DNA of 64,000 nucleotides from Sulfurovum lithotrophicum. Lineage in GTDB: Bacteria; Campylobacterota; Campylobacteria; Campylobacterales; Sulfurovaceae. The translations under genes were made by a program, and so were the position numbers. Positions 43,087-50,199 of the stretch are shown here, in pieces. The notes below the pieces were generated by a model. The model saw only the letters and a list, made by a program, of their open reading frames with translations, had not been told where the DNA came from and did not search any database. The stretch spans positions 310,001 to 374,000 of the forward strand of contig NZ_CP011308.1 in assembly GCF_000987835.1 (NCBI RefSeq), read 5' to 3'. Positions within the stretch are counted from its first letter, which is position 1; every line of letters starts with the position of its first letter.

Positions 43087-44327
43087 AAAATATTTCCGTC
43101 ACCGCATTCATCCACATTCTTTTCTCGGTAGCGATCGCCATTTTGCTCGCTACTTTTCTTCTCTTCCTCTCCTGGGATAAAGACCGTCAGAAGATCGAAG
43201 AGTTTAAGCGTTACCAGCTTATCTCTATTACTTTTCTCTCCAACCTGCGGCTGAATCCTACAGAAGAGGAACTCAAACAGCTTTATAAAAAACTGCATGT
43301 TGTTCCTGTAAGTAAAGAAGAGATCGAATTGATCAAGAATGAGATCAGAAATAACGGCAAGACAATCTTCAGTGGCGGATCGAGTGCAGGACGGGTAAGA
43401 GTCTTTAATATAAATGATACCCATTATATCTATGTGCAGCGTATGTCGTACAATCTGATGCTGCGGGATAACAAACCGAAGGATTATAAATTCGAAATCG
43501 CAATGGCGACGGGCGTATTCCTTATCCTGCTCCTGCTCCTGCTCTACCTGGCAGTCTTGAAAAAGCTTTATCCACTCAAAAAGCTCCATAGAGAAATACA
43601 GCGTTTTGCCCAGGGTGATATGAATATCCGTATCCATTATGAGTATGATGATGAAATCGGAAAGATCGCAAAAAGTTTCGATGATGCCATCAGGCATATC
43701 AATGAGTTGAGCAACTCGAAGAACCTTTTTATGCGCAATATGATGCATGAGCTTAAAACACCGATCACCAAAGGGCGTATCGTGGCGGAGATGCTTGAAG
43801 ACGAAGGGACCAAAAAGATACTTGTACGTGCATTTGAACGTATGAATGAGCTCATCTCTGAACTGGCCGAAATCGAAAGGGTCACGACACAGCGTTTTGA
43901 GCCCAATATGGAGTATGTCACTCTTGAAGAGGTGCTTGAAAAAAGCCAGGATATGCTTATGGCGGAAAAGAGCTGCGTCAAGATGGAGATCAGGAACAGG
44001 GCGATCACCACCGATATCAATTTCATGGCGCTGGCGATCAAAAATCTGTTGGATAACGGTATCAAGTACGGGGAAGACAAATGTGTCCTGCTGAGAAGCA
44101 ATGAGCATTTCATAGAAGTGGTCTCAAGAGGAGAGGTGTTGCATCACCCACTGGGCTATTATACAGAACCTTTCTCTCAGGAGGAAAAGCGAAGCAGCGG
44201 GTTCGGACTGGGGCTGTATATTGTCAACAGTATTTTGATGAAGCTTGGCTATAAGTTGGGATACCGCTATGAAGAGGGAATGAATATCTTCATGATCGAA
44301 CCCGATATGAAGCGGCGCTTCGGCTGA
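43083..44327 (+). CDS. Sensor histidine kinase, ArsS-like
   Basis: 414 aa. Membrane segments are at about 8-30 and 138-160, bracketing a 105-residue periplasmic sensor region. A HAMP domain follows, then the phospho-acceptor His in MMHELKTPITKGRIV and a short HATPase with NLLDNGIKYGED and RSSGFGLGLYIVNSIL. MHELKTPITKGR is very similar to ArsS of Helicobacter and Campylobacter. The ATG overlaps the regulator's stop. The stimulus cannot be read from sequence. Confidence 0.9.
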   Translation: MKNISVTAFIHILFSVAIAILLATFLLFLSWDKDRQKIEEFKRYQLISITFLSNLRLNPTEEELKQLYKKLHVVPVSKEEIELIKNEIRNNGKTIFSGGSSAGRVRVFNINDTHYIYVQRMSYNLMLRDNKPKDYKFEIAMATGVFLILLLLLLYLAVLKKLYPLKKLHREIQRFAQGDMNIRIHYEYDDEIGKIAKSFDDAIRHINELSNSKNLFMRNMMHELKTPITKGRIVAEMLEDEGTKKILVRAFERMNELISELAEIERVTTQRFEPNMEYVTLEEVLEKSQDMLMAEKSCVKMEIRNRAITTDINFMALAIKNLLDNGIKYGEDKCVLLRSNEHFIEVVSRGEVLHHPLGYYTEPFSQEEKRSSGFGLGLYIVNSILMKLGYKLGYRYEEGMNIFMIEPDMKRRFG

Positions 44328-44345
44328 CCTGAAGACAGTGTCCGC

Positions 44346-44370
44346 GTAGGGTGCGTAATAACCACGCACC
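44346..44370 (+). repeat. GTAGGG palindromic element (single unit)
   Basis: GTAGGGTGCGT then AATAACC and ACGCACC: one unit with GTGCGT/ACGCAC arms, between the convergent kinase and Fe-S protein genes. Confidence 0.8.
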
Positions 44371-44405
44371 ATAAAACAAGTATCTACTCCAAATCCCTAT
44401 GGGTA

Positions 44406-45710
44406 CTATCGTAGTGCCTCTGCGATCAGCTCAAGAGGATTTTTGAAGATCGTCTCCACCCCTGCATTATTCATCGATTCGCTGATCTGAACACGGCAGG
44501 CTGAGCACTCCGCAGAGACATAATGTGCTTTGGTCTCTTCGATCATCGCGGCTTTCGGTTTACCTGCTGCTTCGGCGAAATGGAACTTCTCTGTCTGCAT
44601 GGTCACCCCGCCGAAACCGCAGCATCTGTTGGGGTCTGACATTTCGACCATCGGGTAGTTCGGTGCAAGGAGGTTGCGGGGCTCTTCGTAGATTCCCTGT
44701 ACTTTTCTGGCATGGCAGGGGTCATGGTAAGTGACCACTTCATCGAAACGTTTGCCTTTTTCCTCCAACATCTCTTTGAGGTTGGTATTGTCATGCAGCC
44801 AGACGGTGGCCATATGTATCTTCTCCCCCACCTTTTTGGCTCTGGCTTCCCAGTCGGGCATATCATGGTTTTTAAAAAAGACCTGCCAGTCATGTTTGAC
44901 CATTGCTGAACAGGTCGCTTCTGGAATGAGCATGGCATCACATTCATCCATGAAACTTTCGAAATATTCGATGTTCTTTTTGGTCATGTATTCTACTGAA
45001 GAGACATCCCCTGTAAAGTAGGCAGGTGCACCGCAGCAAAGCTGGTCTTTGGGAATGAAGATATCGATATTGAGCTTCCCCAGTATCTCTACCAGGCCGT
45101 TCCCGATACCTTCATAATTGTAGTTGCCCAGACAACCGATGAATATGGCAACACGGGGGTTTTTCTGTTTCTGCTCGGGTGCGGGTATCTCTTCGGGGTA
45201 AGTGTTAAGAAAAGAGGTTTTCATCATCGAGGGGATGAGACGGTCCTTTTTCATCATCGGCAGCGAGAATCTGGCTCTCAGTCCTCTGCCCTTGCTGTCT
45301 TCTGCCAGTGCGCAGGTCTTGAACATAAAACCGAATTTCATGACAAAGTCCATGATCTTCCGGTGACGAAGCAGGAAGAAAAATCCTCTTTTGAACCAGG
45401 CAATGCCGTATTTGTCGGCGATGTCTGCCCGTACCTCTTCTATGACCATATCGGTCGGAAGGGAGTTGGGGCATACATCGACACAGTTTGTACAGAGAAA
45501 ACAGCTCTCGAAGATATCTTTCGCATTTTTGTCCAGTTCAAGCTGTCCCCTCTGGTACGCACCGAGAAGATCGATAAACCCGCGTGGAGATGTTGTTTCG
45601 TCCGGGTTAATCTGGTGGATCGTACAGACAGGGATGCACTTACCGCATTTGATACAGTCGTCGCTGGTAGCGGTAAAGTTGAAAATCTCTTCTGGTTTTT
45701 TCAAACTCAT
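44406..45710 (-). CDS. Fe-S oxidoreductase subunit, GlcF/GlpC-like
   Basis: 434 aa. Two [4Fe-4S] ferredoxin motifs, CIKCGKCIPVC near residue 19 and CFLCTNCVDVCP near 70, lead to two CCG domains (CCGAPAYF near 227 and CCGFGGV near 369). These domains bind clusters in heterodisulphide reductase-like and glycolate-oxidase subunits. It would pass electrons from a flavin subunit such as the GlcD-like protein encoded at 11856-13247, though the two are not neighbours. The exact partner is an inference. Confidence 0.87.
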   Translation of the reverse strand: MSLKKPEEIFNFTATSDDCIKCGKCIPVCTIHQINPDETTSPRGFIDLLGAYQRGQLELDKNAKDIFESCFLCTNCVDVCPNSLPTDMVIEEVRADIADKYGIAWFKRGFFFLLRHRKIMDFVMKFGFMFKTCALAEDSKGRGLRARFSLPMMKKDRLIPSMMKTSFLNTYPEEIPAPEQKQKNPRVAIFIGCLGNYNYEGIGNGLVEILGKLNIDIFIPKDQLCCGAPAYFTGDVSSVEYMTKKNIEYFESFMDECDAMLIPEATCSAMVKHDWQVFFKNHDMPDWEARAKKVGEKIHMATVWLHDNTNLKEMLEEKGKRFDEVVTYHDPCHARKVQGIYEEPRNLLAPNYPMVEMSDPNRCCGFGGVTMQTEKFHFAEAAGKPKAAMIEETKAHYVSAECSACRVQISESMNNAGVETIFKNPLELIAEALR

Positions 45711-45735
45711 TCCTTATTACCCGTTTCTGATTAAA

Positions 45736-45793
45736 GGTGGGCAATTGCCCACCCTACGGGGTTCTATTATTTTATAGGGGGCAATTGCCCACC
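45736..45793. repeat. GTAGGG palindromic element pair
   Basis: GGTGGGCAATTGCCCACC plus CTAC (45736-45757) and TAGGGGGCAATTGCCCACC (45775-45793), two units facing away from each other with GGGCAATTGCCC palindromes. Confidence 0.88.
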
Positions 45794-45798
45794 ACTTT

Positions 45799-47166
45799 CT
45801 AGACCGTTTTTGAAAAACTTTTTTTGTTTCCACCGTACTGATGCATGTAGGCATCGAACGGCATGGCGATATTCCGGATCAGCAGAGTCCCTGTAGTTCC
45901 TACGGAAATTTTTTCATCAGTGACAGTAATAAGATCTGCATCTACGAACTCCTGAAGTTCCTCAAGTGCATCGGCAAAGTATTCTTTGAAATCGATGCCG
46001 TGTTCTTTTTCTACACGTTTGATGTCGATGGAGAAGTTTGCCATCAGCTCCATGATGACTGCTTTGCGCAGGTAATCGTCTTCGCTGAGCTCTACACCTC
46101 TTTCAAAAGGGAGTTTTCCTGCTTCAATGGCAGCCTCATAGGCCTTCATATCTTTGGTATTCTGCGCATAGTAGTGACTTCCTTCACCGATACTCGTCAG
46201 GCCGATCCCGATGAGGTTTGCGCCGCCTTTGGTGGTGTAACCCTGGAAGTTTCTGTGCAGTTCGCCTTTTGCAATGGCAGAGAAGAGTTCATCTTCAGGC
46301 TTGGCAAAGTGGTCCATACCTACCATTTTATACCCATTGCTCTCAAAAAAGTCAATAGTATACTGGAAGATCTGCAGTTTGACATCCGGTGCCGGCAGGG
46401 TAGTCTCATCGAACTTGCGCATGGTCTTCTTCATCCAGGGTACATGGGCGTAGTTGAACACTGCCAGTCTGTCCGGGCTGAGGGTGAATGCTTCCTGAAG
46501 TGTCTTTTTGAAACTCTCGAACGTCTGGTACGGCAGGCCGTAGATCAGATCGACATTGATGGAATTGATACCGTATTTCCTGGCAAGGTCCACGGCTGCC
46601 TTGGTGATCTCGTAGGGTTGGATACGGTGGATTTCCTGCTGTACCTTCGGGTCAAAGTCCTGTACACCGAAAGAGATACGGTTGAAACCGTGTTTCTGGA
46701 AAACCTTCATCTGGTCTTCATTGAAGAATCGGGGGTCTATCTCACAGCTGACCTCTGCATCTTTACTCCAGTTTGGGAAGGTCTTCTTCACATAAGTGAC
46801 GATTTCGTCAAGCTCGAATGCTTTGTAAAAGGTCGGCGTACCTCCGCCAAAGTGAAACTGTATCACTTCGCGGTTCGTATCGAGGTGCTCTGCAAGGATG
46901 TCTATCTCTTTTTTGAGGTATTCAATGTATTGGCTGAGTTTTTCTTCCTTGGAAGTAAAGACCACGTTGCAGCCACAGAAATAACATGCGGAACGGCAGA
47001 ACGGCAGGTGTATGTAGAGTGAAAGTTTATCCGTACCTTCATCGAGGTATTTCAGGTATCTTTCATAGGTGAAATCGTCATTGAACTCCAGTGCGGTAGG
47101 GTAAGAAGTATATCTCGGCCCCGGCTTGGAGTATTTGCTGAATTTTTCGAAATCGATGTTGCTCAT
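45799..47166 (-). CDS. hemN: Oxygen-independent coproporphyrinogen III oxidase HemN
   Basis: 455 aa from the ATG at 47166 (AAGGAA upstream); 26 earlier codons derive from the repeat. The radical-SAM cluster motif is LPFCRSACYFCGC near residue 53, a CxxxCxxC plus a fourth Cys typical of HemN. FHFGGGTPTF, SFGVQDFDPKVQ and NVDLIYGLPYQT follow. The C-terminal domain is full-length. It makes protoporphyrinogen IX for haem, alongside hemB nearby. A 393-codon frame on the opposite strand is a shadow. Confidence 0.95.
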   Translation of the reverse strand: MSNIDFEKFSKYSKPGPRYTSYPTALEFNDDFTYERYLKYLDEGTDKLSLYIHLPFCRSACYFCGCNVVFTSKEEKLSQYIEYLKKEIDILAEHLDTNREVIQFHFGGGTPTFYKAFELDEIVTYVKKTFPNWSKDAEVSCEIDPRFFNEDQMKVFQKHGFNRISFGVQDFDPKVQQEIHRIQPYEITKAAVDLARKYGINSINVDLIYGLPYQTFESFKKTLQEAFTLSPDRLAVFNYAHVPWMKKTMRKFDETTLPAPDVKLQIFQYTIDFFESNGYKMVGMDHFAKPEDELFSAIAKGELHRNFQGYTTKGGANLIGIGLTSIGEGSHYYAQNTKDMKAYEAAIEAGKLPFERGVELSEDDYLRKAVIMELMANFSIDIKRVEKEHGIDFKEYFADALEELQEFVDADLITVTDEKISVGTTGTLLIRNIAMPFDAYMHQYGGNKKSFSKTV

Positions 47167-47187
47167 TTGTTTCCTTGCATGTATGTA

Positions 47188-47249
47188 GTAGGGGGCTGTA
47201 TCCTCACAGCACCATTTTATCAGCGTGCTGTGAGGGCACAGCACCCTAC
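47188..47249. repeat. GTAGGG palindromic element pair, hemN-argF spacer
   Basis: GTAGGGGGCTGTATCCTCAC and AGCACC (47188-47213), then GTGCTGTGAGGGCACAGC and ACCCTAC (47225-47249) in opposite orientation. The arms are GCTGT/ACAGC. Confidence 0.9.
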
Positions 47250-47266
47250 GCGTTCAAAAGAGGCTT

Positions 47267-48190
47267 TTAGCCTCGATGCTGATCCAACCACACCATGATC
47301 CCTTTCTGGGCATGGAGTCTGTTCTCCGCTTCGGTAAAGATGACCTCTGCATGTTTTTCAAAGGTCTCTTCGCTGACCTCATAGCCACGGTATGCCGGCA
47401 GGCAGTGGAGAAAGATGGCATCTGGCTTTGCCAGGGACATCATGGCTTCATCGACCATGTAGCCATCAAATACCTTGAGGCGGATTTCTTTTTCATCCTC
47501 CTGCCCCATGGAAACCCAGGTATCGGTGGTGACGATATCACAGCCTTTGACGGCTTCTCTGGGGTCATGGCCGAAGCTGATCTTCGCACCGCTCTCTTTG
47601 GCGATCTCCAGTGCATCGGCAACGATGGCAGGGTTGCATTCATACCCCTTGGGGGTCGCTACTCTAAGCTCAAAACCGAGTTTGGCCGCCAGCATCAGCC
47701 AGGAGTGTGTCATATTGTTTCCGTCACCTACATAGGCCACTACAGGGTTCTTCTCTTTCCCAAACTCTATCATCGTCAGGTAGTCTGTCATAAGCTGTAC
47801 TGGGTGGTAAGAGTCTGTGAGACCGTTGATGACAGGCACTTTGGAATAGGTTGCGAACTCTTCGAGTTTTGACTGTTCAAAGGTTCTGATCATTACCATA
47901 TCGACCATACGGCTGATGACCCTTGAAGTATCTTTCATCGGTTCACCGCGCCCCAGCTGGATGTCATTGGCAGAAAGGAAAAGCCCGATACCGCCAAGCT
48001 GGTAAATCCCTGTCTCGAAACTGACACGTGTACGTGTGGAACTCTTCTCGAAGATCATCCCGAGTGTCTGTCTCTCCATGTAGGGAACAAACTTCTTCTG
48101 TTTGGTCTGTGCCTTGATCTTTTGAGCCAAAGCGATCATTTCCAAAAGTTCATCTTTAGTGAAATCTTTGAGTGTTAAAAAGTGTCTCAT
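47267..48190 (-). CDS. argF: Ornithine carbamoyltransferase
   Basis: 307 aa. The carbamoyl-phosphate site [10 protein letters not shown] is near residue 51, [12 protein letters not shown] near 127 and the ornithine-side Cys in HCLPAYRG near 263. [10 protein letters not shown] is also kept. It makes citrulline in arginine synthesis. It is downstream of hemB on the same strand, 115 bp away with a hairpin in between, so separate transcription is likely. Confidence 0.95.
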   Translation of the reverse strand: MRHFLTLKDFTKDELLEMIALAQKIKAQTKQKKFVPYMERQTLGMIFEKSSTRTRVSFETGIYQLGGIGLFLSANDIQLGRGEPMKDTSRVISRMVDMVMIRTFEQSKLEEFATYSKVPVINGLTDSYHPVQLMTDYLTMIEFGKEKNPVVAYVGDGNNMTHSWLMLAAKLGFELRVATPKGYECNPAIVADALEIAKESGAKISFGHDPREAVKGCDIVTTDTWVSMGQEDEKEIRLKVFDGYMVDEAMMSLAKPDAIFLHCLPAYRGYEVSEETFEKHAEVIFTEAENRLHAQKGIMVWLDQHRG

Positions 48191-48286
48191 TGGACCGCCT
48201 TTTTGCCTATCGCATATGGATAGTAAAATTTAAAAGAGATTATTTTACCATAAATGGGTTGAAAGTTGTAAAATTATATGAGTGCT

Positions 48287-48302
48287 GGGGGCGGGAACCC
48301 CC
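48287..48302 (-). terminator. GC-rich hairpin after hemB
   Basis: GGGGG-CGGGAA-CCCCC lies three bases past the hemB stop. No T-run follows on the minus strand, so it may be a 3'-end stabiliser rather than an intrinsic terminator. Confidence 0.35.
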
Positions 48303-48305
48303 GAT

Positions 48306-49283
48306 TTAGAATTGTTTTTGCAGTAAGAGTGCAGCTTCTTTTGCATGATAGGTGATGATGATATCCGCCCCGGCACGTTTGAAACCGAGCAGTGTCTCCA
48401 TCATGACCCTGTCATAATCTATGACACCTGCTTTGGCCGCCATTTTAAGCATAGAGTATTCTCCGCTGACGTTGTAAACCGCCAGTGGCAGGGTGGTGTT
48501 GTTTTTGACATCGCGTATGACATCCATGTAAGCCAGAGCAGGTTTTACCATAAGAATGTCTGCTCCTTCCTGTTCATCTGCAACACTTTCTGCTATAGCT
48601 TCTGTTCTGTTTGCCGGATTCATCTGGTAGCTTCTTCTGTCTCCAAAGCTTGGACTGCTTTCTGCTACATCACGGAACGGACCGTAGTAGGCTGAAGCGA
48701 ATTTGGTAGAGTAGCTCATCACAGGGAGGTTTTCAAACCCTGCATTATCAAGTCCTTTTCTAATAGCCTGGATCATCCCGTCCATCATACCGCTCGGAGC
48801 GATCATATCTACACCGGCTTTAGCATGTACAATAGCTTGTTTTGCCAGATTGTCAAGGGTAATGTCATTATCAACTGTTTCCAGTACAGGGTCAAGTACA
48901 CCGCAGTGCCCGTGGTCTGTATATTCACAAAAACACAGATCGGTGACAACGAACATATCAGGGTGTGCAGCCTTGACGGCTCTGACCGTTTCAGCCATTA
49001 TCCCGTGTTCACACATGGCATCAGATCCTACAGAATCCTTTGTATCGGGGATACCGAAAAGGATGATGGCTCTGATGCCGAGTTTTTTTAGTACATCGCA
49101 TTCTTTGACAACCTCATCGATACTCATCTGGTAGACTCCCGGCATGGAAGCCACTTCGTCTTTGATGCCTTCACCGCTTCTGGCAAAGAGCGGATACATA
49201 AAATCATTGACACTCAAATGTGTCTCCTGTAGAAGATCTCTTAAAACGGGGTGGATTCTTTTTCTTCTAAAACGTGTGAACAT
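48306..49283 (-). CDS. hemB: Delta-aminolevulinic acid dehydratase (porphobilinogen synthase)
   Basis: 325 aa TIM-barrel. The metal site CFCEYTDHGHCG is near residue 118, and the Schiff-base lysines lie in the SYSTKFASAYYGPF region and in MVKPALAYMDVI. It joins two aminolevulinate molecules to porphobilinogen. The DHGHCG sequence suggests the Cys-type (zinc-containing) active site in part, while one family Cys is replaced. A palindromic or T-rich spacer separates it from ribA, which is divergent. Confidence 0.96.
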   Translation of the reverse strand: MFTRFRRKRIHPVLRDLLQETHLSVNDFMYPLFARSGEGIKDEVASMPGVYQMSIDEVVKECDVLKKLGIRAIILFGIPDTKDSVGSDAMCEHGIMAETVRAVKAAHPDMFVVTDLCFCEYTDHGHCGVLDPVLETVDNDITLDNLAKQAIVHAKAGVDMIAPSGMMDGMIQAIRKGLDNAGFENLPVMSYSTKFASAYYGPFRDVAESSPSFGDRRSYQMNPANRTEAIAESVADEQEGADILMVKPALAYMDVIRDVKNNTTLPLAVYNVSGEYSMLKMAAKAGVIDYDRVMMETLLGFKRAGADIIITYHAKEAALLLQKQF

Positions 49284-49342
49284 AAGTATTGCCTTATTAA
49301 ATATTTTGCTTATTTTAACAATTCTATTGCATTATTTCGATT

Positions 49343-49377
49343 AATTTCTAATTTCTAATTTCTAATTTCTAATTTTT
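49343..49377. repeat. AATTTCT heptamer tandem repeat
   Basis: Four AATTTCT units plus AATTTTT directly between divergent hemB and ribA. Related AATTTCT, AATTTCC and TTCTAATTTTT runs occur at about 1127-1160, 1457-1475 and 3910-3950. They make A+T-rich, polar spacers and could vary in copy number. Confidence 0.85.
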
Positions 49378-49393
49378 AAAGTATACTTTCGGC

Positions 49394-49963
49394 ATGAAAA
49401 ACATAGAGATATCACAAATCGCTACCTTACCGACCAAATACGGCACCTTCAAAATACAGGCCTTTAAAGATGAATTGGGGAAAGAACACCTAGCTCTTTT
49501 CAGTGATGAACTTGTAGAAGCCCCTATCGTCAGGGTGCATTCAGAGTGTCTGACGGGTGACGCACTGGGCTCTGTCAAGTGCGACTGCGGTGAGCAGCTC
49601 CATTTCGCACTTGAACTCATTGCCAAAGAGGGCGGTATGCTCATTTACCACCGTCAGGAAGGCAGAAATATCGGCCTCTTAAATAAAGTGAATGCCTATG
49701 CCCTTCAGGATAAAGGCTATAACACGGTCGAAGCCAACCACCAGCTGGGTTTTTCTGCGGATGAGAGAACCTATGAGATTGTCGAATTCATTCTGAACCA
49801 TTTCGGCATCAAAAAGCTCAAACTCCTGACCAATAATCCCAAGAAAATAGAAAGCCTCGGTTCCATAGAGATCGTAGAGCGTCTGCCCATACAGATAGCA
49901 CCAAATCCGTATAACGAGAAGTATCTCAAAACAAAGAAAGATGAGATGGGACATCTGCTTTAA
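49394..49963 (+). CDS. ribA: GTP cyclohydrolase II
   Basis: 189 aa. The zinc-binding Cys residues lie in HSECLTGDALGSVKCDCGEQL and the GTP-site motif is YHRQEGRNIGLLNKV near residue 83. LTNNPKKIESL is near 152. It opens GTP for riboflavin synthesis. It stands alone and without a RibB domain, as in many Campylobacterota. Its promoter must overlap the AATTTCT repeat. Confidence 0.95.
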   Translation: MKNIEISQIATLPTKYGTFKIQAFKDELGKEHLALFSDELVEAPIVRVHSECLTGDALGSVKCDCGEQLHFALELIAKEGGMLIYHRQEGRNIGLLNKVNAYALQDKGYNTVEANHQLGFSADERTYEIVEFILNHFGIKKLKLLTNNPKKIESLGSIEIVERLPIQIAPNPYNEKYLKTKKDEMGHLL

Positions 49964-49987
49964 TGATGTAGTATGTTGAGTTTTAAA

Positions 49988-50110
49988 TCATGTGCATTTG
50001 GTCAAGAGATTTATTGTGATACTTTCCAAAGCAGCTTCACTTTCAAGATGTGATTTTATTTCATTTAACTTTTCTGCCAGTGCATGATTCCTCAAATTAA
50101 ACAATAGACC
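49988..50110 (-). pseudogene. Decayed partial copy of the HPt gene at 54366-54683
   Basis: 40 codons on the minus strand read GLLFNLRNHALAEKLNEIKS, then HLESEAALES, then a diverged tail and stop. The intact gene has GLLFNLGNHALAEKLNEIRS and HLESDVAL in the same order, and the nucleotide match is clear over about 100 bases. It lacks a start and the phospho-acceptor His lies upstream of the surviving part. It follows the PAS-kinase gene at the end of the cluster. Confidence 0.85.
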
Positions 50111-50199
50111 TTATCAATGAAATTTTTTTTATAAACTAGGAGCAAGAAATTTGTTGGAAATTTCAAGTCTAATGTTTATATAAATATTGAACGGTCTCT

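Noticed and set aside
43035-44108. 357-codon minus-strand open frame
   Set aside because: Antisense to the ArsS-like kinase; composition is His- and Phe-rich as in other shadows.
45841-47022. 393-codon plus-strand open frame
   Set aside because: It is antisense to hemN, whose radical-SAM motifs are intact; long antisense frames are common in this codon usage.
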